Shown here piece by piece: positions 8,180-15,000 of a stretch of DNA of 15,000 nt. The stretch lies in contig VIGQ01000427.1 of the NCBI GenBank assembly GCA_009663005.1, positions 2,501-17,500 of the forward strand. Direction: 5' to 3'. Under the pieces are notes generated by a model. That model had not been told where the DNA came from. It saw only the letters and a list, made by a program, of their open reading frames with translations, and made no database searches. Within the stretch, counting starts at the first letter, position 1; every line of letters begins with the position of its first letter. The position numbers and the translations under genes were made by a program. The DNA comes from Actinidia chinensis (Eukaryota > Streptophyta > Magnoliopsida > Ericales > Actinidiaceae).

Positions 8180-8640
8180 AGCACGGCCTGGGCTTTTATT
8201 GCTGTGTGCTTGCTTATATTCAATGTGGAACTCACTTAGCTCGATGGACCATTTAAGGAATCTACCAGACGTGTCCGGTCGTGGAGAAATGCTTAGTGGT
8301 TGATATGTCAACACTATGATGGAATGGGCCTGAAAATAATGACGCAGTTTTCTTTATGGCGGGATCATAGAGCATAGGCGATCTTTTCAATCCGCGGATA
8401 TCTGACTCTGACACCAATTAAAATTGCTAAGTACTATATTGGTTGGATTTTACCTTCTTCTAGGATTCGGTACTGCACTATTGTGGTGGCGAGGGCAGAT
8501 AAATACACGTAGAGATCTTCGTCGGCGGTGGGACGAGAGTAAAGGCGGGGACCCGAGATCTCTTTCAGATATTGGGAAGGCATTTTCAGATTCCTCACTC
8601 CATTGAAAGGTCATGGCTCTTCTCAGATTTGAAGAGAACG
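8180..8640 (-). pseudogene. RT-linked RNase H and connection domain of pol
   Basis: The minus strand gives DLYVYLSALATTIVQ at about 8513-8470, then RYPRIEKIAYAL at about 8405-8370 and WSIELSEFHIEYK at about 8250-8212. These are the typical landmarks of the original RNase H of Ty3/gypsy elements (LYLYLA, RYP-EK-ALAL, KWAIELSEFDI-Y). In Tat elements this domain is usually worn and backed by the second RNase H that follows here. The motifs lie in different frames, so the reading frame is broken. Confidence 0.8.
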
Positions 8641-9480
8641 GGAGGGCATTGTCGCAGATTGGAGACGAATCTGTTCAAAGCGGACTGAATCGCCCGGTCA
8701 GGTGCTTACTTCTCGAAGGTTACCTTGGCGATCTCATTGCGATTAGGGCTTGATTGATCCGGGTTCAACATCAATCCTCAACTTGGTGACCAGGAATCCT
8801 AAAAATTTTCCAGAAAGAAACTCCAACGATGCATTAGAGGGATTCACACATCTTCTGTGCCGCCGCAGGTATGTCGAACGTTCTTCTAGGTGGGCGATGA
8901 TGGGTCAGGGCCTCGGGAGACTCTTAAACCAGCATGTCATCTATGTAAACTTCCATGTCTTTCCAATTTGTGCATGGAACATCTTGTTTGACCAGTCTCT
9001 GATACGTTGCCCCGGCGTTGTCTTTAGACAAACGGCATGACTTTGTAGCAATATAGCCCCCGTTCCGTGGATAAAGAGTTTCTCAATGTCAGAGAACTAA
9101 ATTTTCGATCTGGATAATACCCGGAGAAGGCCATCCATAAACCTCAAGAGCTATGCTTGGACGGGTGTGGACGTCGACTATCAGATCGATTTAGGCAAAG
9201 GAAAACTGTCTTCGGGAAAGCCTTGTTGGATCGGTGAAGTCTACGCAACCTCCACTTTTCCCCCATTCTTTGGGGCGGACGACGACATGGCGAGCCAATT
9301 CCGGATCGTGGACTTTCTCGGACAACATTAGCGTTTGATGAGTTTGCTTTATTTCGTCTTCAATGACTTTCAGGCGTTCAGGGGGCGAACTTCCCCATTC
9401 TGGCGGACTGGGGAGTATTCAGGGGACTTGGTGAACAGCTTAGGCATGGCGACTTCTGGGTCGATGCCAGGGAAGTCGCC
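8640..9480 (-). pseudogene. Reverse transcriptase domain of pol
   Basis: Reverse transcriptase copies the element's RNA into DNA. On the minus strand the domain opens with PGIDPEVAMP (about 9474-9440), the usual entry to Tat-type RT, and EWLA near 9300. NAGATYQRLV lies at about 9026-8997, and the catalytic motif YIDDM at 8947-8933 has both active-site Asp residues. The thumb region has FLGFLVTKLRID at about 8812-8775. Stops and frameshifts lie between these landmarks, for example within the stretch 9320-9050. The active-site motif itself is intact. Confidence 0.92.
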
Positions 9481-10360
9481 TTGGACCAAGCGAACACGTA
9501 AGAATTATTTTTCAAGAAACATATACTATTAAGGCGATACGCCAATCATCGGTGCGCTCTGTTCCGATCATGACTTGACGATCTGGGTAGTTTGGGTGAA
9601 TGGGATTGGGACGACTTCTTCGAGAGGTTTGGTGTTCTCGGTTTCTTGGGGTCTTCTAGGATAAGTGTTCTAGCTCATCTCCATATCCCCGCGTCATCGT
9701 CGCGTCTTTGATTGCTATGGGTGGAAGGAACGGAAGTGTCAACCTTCCATGGCTGAGATAAAGCTTGCATCTAGCCACCTTCTGATCCCCTTTACTTCGC
9801 CTACCCCAGTCAAGGTGGGGAATTCATCTTCAGGTGGTAGGTAGAAGTGATCGTCTTGAGTCCTTCCACGTAGGCGCCCCAGGATGGGGTATAAGGGAGG
9901 GGCCATCTACCACAATAAAATCCTGCCATACGGTGGTCTGGTTTGTGGTTCGGTCCCAGGGGTATTGGTAAGTTGATCCATCCCAAGGGCGGGCGTCGTA
10001 TTTCCTCTAAATCCGATCAGGGGGTATGGAAAGGATGTGCAATTGTCCGGGCCAAACTTTCATTTTTTCGACGCGAGATGACAAGAATCCGCCGAGCTCA
10101 CGTTTGGCGACCACGATCCTCTGGACGTTTGAAATTGGCGATGATAGCCGAGGACCACTAGGGCATCGTCGTGGGGGTAAGGAACGACTCTCAAATCATC
10201 GTTTGCTGAAGGTGATGGGTGTTTGGTCAGCAACGGATGGTGATGAGAGTGTAGATTTCCTCGTCGCCGGTCCCTGGGCACTTCTGGCATGCCTTTCTGG
10301 ACGAAGTTTTGAAATAATGCGCACGACCCGAAACCTCCGTGGATTATTTGCATATAGCCC
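9480..10360 (-). pseudogene. Aspartic protease and linker of pol, active site lost
   Basis: The minus strand gives YPHDDALVV at about 10183-10155, a hallmark just before the protease in this group. SSADILV follows at about 10102-10081 in place of the usual D-G-G-S-S-A-D-I-L. After it come GWINLPIPLG near 9990, ITSTYHLKM near 9850-9825, GDQKVAR near 9792-9771 and IGTERTDD near 9565. The protease would cut the gag-pol polyprotein. The Asp of the active-site D-S/T/G-G triad is not seen before SSAD in any frame at that spot, so the enzyme looks dead. Frameshifts occur between most motifs. Confidence 0.75.
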
Positions 10361-10429
10361 GCAGTTTAGTTTGGTCTGTATCGCCGTATCTTCTTTCTGG
10401 GGAGTTGGGCGGTGGGCGGCGATTAGCGA

Positions 10430-11880
10430 AATATTTCCTCAAAGTAACCCCGTTTTAAATGAGGTGGATATTGCTCTTTTAGTGACAACAGTCCCAGTCT
10501 GTGTTCGTGGGTAGCGGTGGAATTCCACAATATTTGTTCCTGTTCTCTTTGGCGAGGTCAGTTTTAATCTTTCCGGGCCATTGACGAATTCTTCGTGCTT
10601 AATCTCTGAGAGGAGAACTGGCGACACGGTGCGTTGAGTGGTGGGCAGGAAAATCAGGTCGGCGAGGCGGGGGGTACGTGGACGCTATGCAAGACAGTTT
10701 GGGATCTAGTCAGGTCTGTGTTACCTCGTCTCCTCCCTGATAATCGTCCGCCTCGTATCAGGCTCGTTCCTCTTATGGTCATCTTTGTTCGTCGCCTGCG
10801 TTTAGCAATCGGCTAAGCTCCTCTGCGGCGATGTACTTGTCGGCTGATTGGAGCGTGGATAAAGTCGGTTAACGTTTGTGGAAAGGGAGTCGAACAGTGA
10901 CAGGCTCGAGTACTTCCATCATTGCCATGCTTATTACTTTGTACGCTGGGGGGATCCTCGACTCTAAAATAGCCTGATTGAATCACTTCACGAAATCTTT
11001 ACAAGCTTCAGTCTCTTTTGATGAATGTGAAAAGGTGAGTGGAGATGAGAAGTTTCTTTTGCCGATTCTGCAGCTCATGAATGGGACGAAGAGTCAAACT
11101 AAGATCGCCAAAAAGAATCAAGTCCTGGCGCTAGTTTTCGACATGGACCTGGTGGATCCCTTAAAGTGGCGGAGAACGCTTTGCACATAAATCTCGTAGA
11201 GAACCCTGGGAGCGCAATTAGGCTCTTGCACGAATCCAAGTGTCTAGCGGATCTATCGAGATCTGGTTTTCCTGCCATAAATACAGAGCTGGCGGGGAGC
11301 TTGAACTTTGAAGAAATCCGAGCCCTCAATATCTCTCTGTGAACGGCGTGTTCTATCTGTTAATTAGTGTATCCACAGTTAAGGGGGCACCTGCTCCAGT
11401 GGATGGCGTCGAGCCGTGCGTCCCAAGTCTCGAAAAACTTTTGCGAGGTGGATTTGTTTTGTGCCCCGATCGAGCGTCTCTAAGAGGACTCCTCCCCCTT
11501 CTCGATTTGGTGGAGTTTTACTAGATTCCGAGGAACTCTTTGCACGTAAAGACGAGCTTGGCGCCGGCGGTCCCCCCGCCCTACTTGATCGGCAATGATA
11601 TTTCGAGAACGATCTCCTGAACGATGATTCGAGTGGCGAGACCGCTCGATATAAGGGACGGGGGATGCTGCACCGAAAGTGGGGGGTGGGCAGCAGCGAG
11701 GAGTTGACATTAGGCGACCATTATTCTGTTCATTAACCTCATCTGCTCAGCCATATCGTGTATCTCACGGTGGAGGCCTTCTAGATATGGAACTGGGGCT
11801 GGATTGCCATAGGACTGGGATTGTTTCACGGGGCTACTGGCACTTGGTCTGGGGTCAGGTTGCGGCTGCGCAGGGGTCAT
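10430..11880 (-). pseudogene. gag (capsid/nucleocapsid) remnant
   Basis: Gag forms the virus-like particle that packages the element's RNA. The likely start is the ATG at 11880-11878 ([12 protein letters not shown]), 20 bases inside the PBS region, followed by the amphipathic [19 protein letters not shown]. Capsid-like coding follows with frame changes, including FTFIKRD near 11020 and VEDPPSV near 10960. Later ADKYIAAEELSRLLNAGDEQ (about 10853-10793) is a clear landmark of the capsid end in plant Ty3/gypsy gag. A Cys/His stretch of the form KYC-EFHR...H-GH-TGDC is recognisable at about 10545-10500, and RRGYFEEIF-like coding ends the gene near 10430. Stops break it in several places. Confidence 0.8.
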
Positions 11881-11900
11881 TGCATAGAAGAACTGTCGTT

Positions 11901-11917
11901 CCCACAGACGGCGCAAA
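11901..11917 (-). other. Degenerate primer-binding site region
   Basis: In the element's sense, TTTGCGCCGTCTGTGGG lies just after the 5' LTR and before the gag ATG. Many plant Ty3/gypsy elements have TTGGCGCCGTCTGTGGGAA at this place, where a tRNA 3' end (complement of TGGCGCC) primes first-strand DNA synthesis. Here one G of TGGCGCC is missing, which would weaken priming. About three bases separate it from the LTR end. Confidence 0.65.
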
Positions 11918-12177
11918 CGTTGTGGTAAAAAAACTAGGGCGAGCAACAATAGTCACTATTGCTCGGTCTCCTCGGCACTAGACCTCGGATATTTGAAGGG
12001 CGACCTGCATAGACGGAACAGAAAAAAGAAGTAAACGGACGGGGCGAGGCCGCTCAAAAAAACCCCTCCTGCGTATGATCGACCAAGGCGATGACAGTAG
12101 GTTTAAAAATAGCTTAGAGGAGAACTGTAGAGTATGTTGAGCTTTTTTTTTGCGTACTTGTGAATGGGGGGGAGCGG

Positions 12178-12187
12178 CATGTTTATA
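12178..12187 (-). promoter_or_regulatory. Sense TATA box in 5' LTR
   Basis: The minus strand reads TATAAACATG, matching the TATAAAAAGG of the 3' LTR (1101-1110) in position. This is the candidate core promoter for the gag-pol RNA, with transcription starting near 12150. The downstream run of A residues (minus strand, about 12152-12144) is shared by both LTRs. Confidence 0.5.
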
Positions 12188-12336
12188 GATGGCGTAATGG
12201 CGTGCCCATGACACGGCGAGATCCTCGAAGGAAAGTTATGGAAGGATATCTCGGAGATATAGGAGACATAATGGGAGATGCCTCTGGAGAGGATCGTGAT
12301 TGTGGTGCACGGGGAGGAGAAAACTCGCGATGGGTG

Positions 12337-12343
12337 TATAAAT
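12337..12343 (+). promoter_or_regulatory. TATA-like box on the opposite strand of the 5' LTR
   Basis: TATAAAT on the plus strand, equivalent to TATAAAA at 1271-1277 in the other LTR. If used, it would send transcripts outward into the right flank. It is a candidate only, resting on conservation between the two LTRs. Confidence 0.28.
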
Positions 12344-12670
12344 GGAGATCGGCGTGGAGATTGATCAAGCCAAGCATTTTACCCGCCCAAAGGGCGAGGA
12401 GGAGGAGACAGCACTTTGGCTCTGGGCGAGCTTAGTGGAGATAGTTTGGCGAGGTTCATGCTGACAAGTTGGATCGTTACCTCGGTCAAGAGGGTTCGGA
12501 GATAGCGTTTGGCGTTCTAAACGGGGAGAGGGGACTCATAGGATTGCATGTATGGGATTGTTCAGTCTCTCTTGGAAGGCGAAGTACTTAAATATTAATA
12601 GGTGAAGTATTTTACCCCACATCAATAACCACATGTTAACAATAATTCTAAAAAATAAAATAAAATGAAT

Positions 12671-12741
12671 CACAAACACAACACACACCCACACATATAT
12701 ATATATATATATTATATAATATATATTATATATATATAATT
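12671..12741. repeat. AC-rich then (AT)n microsatellite
   Basis: CACAAACACAACACACACCC changes into an (AT) run from about 12695 and an interrupted TATA-type stretch up to 12741. It begins about 45 bp outside the retrotransposon. It is a simple-sequence repeat with no coding role. Confidence 0.9.
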
Positions 12742-12742
12742 G

Positions 12743-12773
12743 TTTTTTTTTTTTTTTTTCTTTTTTTTCTTTT
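12743..12773. repeat. Poly(T) tract with single C interruptions
   Basis: Seventeen T residues are followed by C, eight T, C and more T. Read on the minus strand this is a poly(A)-like tail following the AT repeat. It could be the trace of an old retroposed sequence, but no body of one is recognisable beside it. Confidence 0.8.
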
Positions 12774-13346
12774 CTCTGGTACAAAACGAACACAAAATGA
12801 TATGTTTCGTTTGATTTTATAATACTTTAAGAAAACCTACGCACTCCATTCTAGAGGATCCGAATCCATGTCTGTGATAGTTTTTTTTGAGTTTCATATA
12901 ACTATTGGGTTTTCAATTTTTAAATTTGTTAGGAGTTTATTACCGTTGATTAATTTTTTATATTTTTTTTGATTTTTCTTGACGAGAGTAGTTTAAAAAT
13001 AAAAATATTTAAATTATAAAAAAATTATTAACGACAAAAATATACTATTTTTATTTGAAAAATGCACGTAAGTATTTTTTTTTATTTTTAATAAAAAATA
13101 ATCGAGTTGAATGTACATCAATAGTACTCGTGGTCAAATTGATTTTTTTTTTTTACAAAAACAGATGGTTTATTTTTAAATTACTCTTGTCAGTTTTTAT
13201 TTTGCTAAGATAAATGTGATCTGTTTGTAATTACTAAATTAATTACTCATTTTTTTGTGTGTGAAGAGTATCAAAAAGCCTTAGTAAAAACCTTAAATAG
13301 TTCAATCAACCAAGGAAAGTTTAGAATACTTCATAATATGGCAACG
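12774..13346. other. AT-rich intergenic DNA, nothing recognised
   Basis: The stretch is rich in A and T homopolymers and has no coding frame or structured repeat that I can support. A TCTAGAGGATCC word at 12850-12861 is discussed under rejected items. Confidence 0.6.
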
Positions 13347-13367
13347 CCCCCCCCCCCCCCCCCCCCC
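13347..13367. repeat. 21-base C homopolymer
   Basis: Twenty-one consecutive C residues interrupt otherwise AT-rich DNA. G/C homopolymers of this length are rare in plant nuclear DNA, and length calls in such runs are unreliable. Confidence 0.95.
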
Positions 13368-13765
13368 TTTCTAATTTCAAAAGGAGATTGGAGAGAAGCC
13401 ATGTTTACTATTTTATAGCAGTGTGTATTAATTTTCCAAATACAAAATAAAAGGAAAAGGGTAGTTAATGATATTAACAATTTCATCTTGGGCAACCTTT
13501 ACTTGGAATTGCCTTTAATCCAGGGTGCTCTATTTTCTTTGCTAGCCACTTAGCTGCTAGCATTGGTGTATATTAGTCAGCAGCCAGCTAAATAAAAGTT
13601 GATAATCCCAAGGACATCACAAAGTGTATCACCGACCACCCCAAACTTTAGCAGGATGGTGGGTGGCTGTGGTGATATATGAAGCATACCAGGGGGTCCA
13701 AAACAATTTCAATTTCTCTAATATTAAGAAATTTGATACTATAGCATTTAATGGTATCCAATGTT
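13368..13765. other. Unassigned intergenic DNA of moderate composition
   Basis: This part is less AT-rich than its surroundings, especially 13480-13700. A plus-strand frame is open at 13624-13830 but is short, ends in the AT microsatellite and shows no domain. A decayed exon or old transposon fragment is possible. I recognise neither. Confidence 0.4.
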
Positions 13766-13766
13766 G

Positions 13767-13800
<34 letters not shown>

Positions 13801-13810
13801 AGCTATATAT
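13766..13810. repeat. (TA)n microsatellite
   Basis: An almost uninterrupted TA/AT run with one extra A near 13775 and an AGC interruption at 13801-13803. It is simple sequence and probably length-variable. Confidence 0.92.
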
Positions 13811-14422
13811 GCTTATTTATGCCCGGATAGCCATTTTAACTCATTTTTGTGGATTTTTGGCTATTTAAGTAGAACATGTTGGCTAAGTAACTTGTATTGT
13901 TTGAGATATAATTAGAGCTTATAAACAAACTACAAAGTTAAGTTGATGGAGCTTGCCCCATGTTTATTTGAGATTTGGCTTATCACATACACAAACTAAG
14001 TTTCAACGTGCATTTTTTTTTTAAAGTTTGTTAATTATTCAAATTAAGCTTAAAAATCTATTAGTCAGTTCGATAAATCTTATGTGCTTTAATGAAAATT
14101 CAATCTAATCGAGTCCACCTCATGATGGCTAGATTAAAGCTCGTTTGAGATTAATTTCATTTGATATAAATAAATTGAGCTCGAACCACCTATTTTTAAA
14201 AAATTCGTTTAAAAAATTTTAAACCCAAAATGAATAATATTACTATTCAACGGTTTATCAGCCCGAGATGTAATTAATATTTTTTACTCAAAACCAAGAA
14301 AAAAAAATATCAATGTTAAATTAAGTCCGACTTTAATATAGCTGTTCAAATGGATCAACTTTTATTGAGTGTTTTTCTTAGTGGCCGGAAGTCGGACACA
14401 TAGGTTTTGGATAAATTTATGA
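13811..14422. other. AT-rich intergenic DNA, nothing recognised
   Basis: There is no convincing coding frame. Scattered GAGCTCG and AAGCTTA words in the middle (about 13910-14190) give the look of a decayed repeat, but I could not define ends, inverted repeats or target-site duplications. A run of nine C begins at 14423. Confidence 0.5.
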
Positions 14423-14456
14423 CCCCCCCCCTGAAATTCTATGAAATAACACCATC

Positions 14457-14724
14457 ACCCCTTTCCTCTTTGAAATCACATTGCACTCCTTTTATTTTAT
14501 GATTTTATGTAATAATTTAGTCTAATCTTTAGTTTTCAGCAAAAAAATACCAAACTAAATACCCATTTACCCTTATTTTGTCCTTTCCATCCTCATTGAC
14601 CCCCCCATTCCTCTTTGAAATCACACTGCACTCCATTTATTTTTTGATTTTGTGTAATAATTTAGTCCAATCTTTAGTTTTTAGAAAAATATACCAAACT
14701 AAATACCCATTTAGCCTAATTTGG
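14457..14724. repeat. Diverged direct duplication, about 125-bp units
   Basis: Unit 1 (about 14457-14580) and unit 2 (about 14601-14724) lie about 145 bp apart. They share TTCCTCTTTGAAATCACA, GCACTCC, TAATAATTTAGTC, AATCTTTAGTTTT and ATACCAAACTAAATACCCAT in the same order. Each is preceded by a C run. The differences are scattered substitutions and small indels, so the duplication is not recent. Confidence 0.88.
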
Positions 14725-14841
14725 ACCAACTTTTATCCCAGTGAACACCACCCACCACTCCATTTAAATCCCACCTCATCTATTAAAAAACCTCAACACC
14801 ATAATACCATTTACTCCTTGATTGAAGGTGCAACAAATGAT

Positions 14842-14919
14842 CGAAGGTGGTTATAGAGGTGGAAGGTGGAGGCAATGAGAGGACGCCAAGAGGAGGTGGA
14901 GGAGGTGGAAGGTGGTGTT
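14842..14919. repeat. GGTGGA/GGAGGT-rich purine stretch
   Basis: The plus strand carries irregular repeats of GGTGGA, GGAGGT and GAAGGTGG. It is followed at 14940 by a CT-rich stretch (TTTTCTCTCTCTCC). It looks like an imperfect minisatellite. Translation would give low-complexity peptide, and I do not call a gene. Confidence 0.6.
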
Positions 14920-15000
14920 TTTGTCGTGACTCATTTTGGTTTTCTCTCTCTCCTTCTCTTGAAAATTTAATGGATAAAAGTTTTTTAATAAAACAACATT

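Larger units (their letters stand above)
844..12624 (-). mobile_element. Degenerate Ty3/gypsy LTR retrotransposon, Tat-lineage-like
   Basis: Two alignable direct repeats of about 0.7 kb (844-1567 and 11921-12624) bound an interior that, read on the minus strand, gives gag, protease, reverse transcriptase, two RNase H domains and integrase in that order, which is the Ty3/gypsy order. The LTRs start TGATGTGGGGT and end in CA in the element's sense. A PBS-like site follows the 5' LTR and a purine-rich tract precedes the 3' LTR. The second RNase H (ATNNEAEYEA) and the 4.8-kb 3' region carrying genes of opposite orientation point to the Tat lineage. Frameshifts and stops occur throughout, so it is a defective copy. 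The outside 5-mers (atcat at 839-843, ataac at 12625-12629) do not form an exact target-site duplication. Confidence 0.93.
11921..12624 (-). repeat. 5' LTR of the retrotransposon
   Basis: This 704-bp repeat aligns along its length with 844-1567. In the element's sense it runs from 12624 (TGATGTGGGGT) to 11921 (ACCACA). It would carry the promoter for the genomic RNA. Differences from the 3' LTR are spread evenly and include many one-base insertions and deletions. Outside it at 12625 begins AT-rich host DNA, marking the right-hand edge of the insertion. Confidence 0.92.

Noticed and set aside
10026..10514. 162-codon plus-strand frame
   Set aside because: It is the opposite strand of the gag/protease region, whose minus-strand motifs are clear.
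12536..12793. Minus-strand frame of 85 codons rich in Lys, Tyr and Ile
   Set aside because: It is simply the translation of the AT repeat and T tract plus the LTR edge.
12850..12861. TCTAGAGGATCC, which matches an XbaI-BamHI polylinker word
   Set aside because: Only 12 bases match and the sequence on both sides is plain AT-rich plant DNA, so vector contamination is not supported.
13624..13830. Short plus-strand frame as a possible gene
   Set aside because: It ends in the TA microsatellite, has no domain, and no splice or promoter context.
14578..14856. 92-codon plus-strand frame at the right end
   Set aside because: It spans the second unit of the direct duplication and has low-complexity content; the first unit is not open in the same frame.

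Overview
The window looks like nuclear intergenic DNA of a flowering plant. The flanks are very AT-rich and carry microsatellites. A Tourist-type MITE lies at 575-807. The centre is one large, decayed Ty3/gypsy LTR retrotransposon (844-12624, about 11.8 kb) lying on the minus strand. I see no intact host gene, tRNA, rRNA or CRISPR array. The species cannot be told from the sequence.

Retrotransposon, in its own (minus-strand) direction: 5' LTR (12624 to 11921); a damaged primer-binding site (about 11917-11901); gag (11880 to about 10430); protease and linker (about 10360-9480); reverse transcriptase with YIDDM (about 9480-8640); the RNase H linked to RT (about 8640-8180); a second RNase H with ATNNEAEYEA (about 8110-7700); integrase (about 7570-6346); a long 3' region; the polypurine tract (1584-1568); and the 3' LTR (1567 to 844). 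The order PR-RT-RH-RH-INT, the paired RNase H domains and the long 3' region with antisense genes fit the Tat lineage of plant Ty3/gypsy elements. Every coding part is broken by frameshifts and stops, so the element is not autonomous as written.

The most interesting part is the 4.8-kb 3' region (1568-6345). It holds two plus-strand gene remnants, antisense to gag-pol. Copy B (3896-5932) matches the extra ORF of Tat elements that carries the 'putative gypsy type transposon' domain (PF04195-like), followed by a basic linker and a conserved acidic C-terminus. Copy A (about 1828-2950) keeps only the second half: linker, intron, coiled coil and the same C-terminus. Both are preceded by a G-box promoter-like block, share an intron at the same place, and end in AATAAA followed by a spacer studded with GGCGA. 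I read this as a tandem duplication of a whole antisense transcription unit, with the copy nearer the 3' LTR internally deleted. B converges on pol. Genomic RNA made from the 5' LTR would be antisense to both units.

The two LTRs differ by many single-base insertions and deletions as well as substitutions. Either the element is old or the underlying read is error-prone; this limits every statement about which genes are truly broken. The right flank (12625-15000) holds AT and T tracts, a 21-base C run, a second AT microsatellite, a diverged direct duplication of about 125 bp (14457-14724) and a GGTGGA-rich stretch, with no gene I can support.
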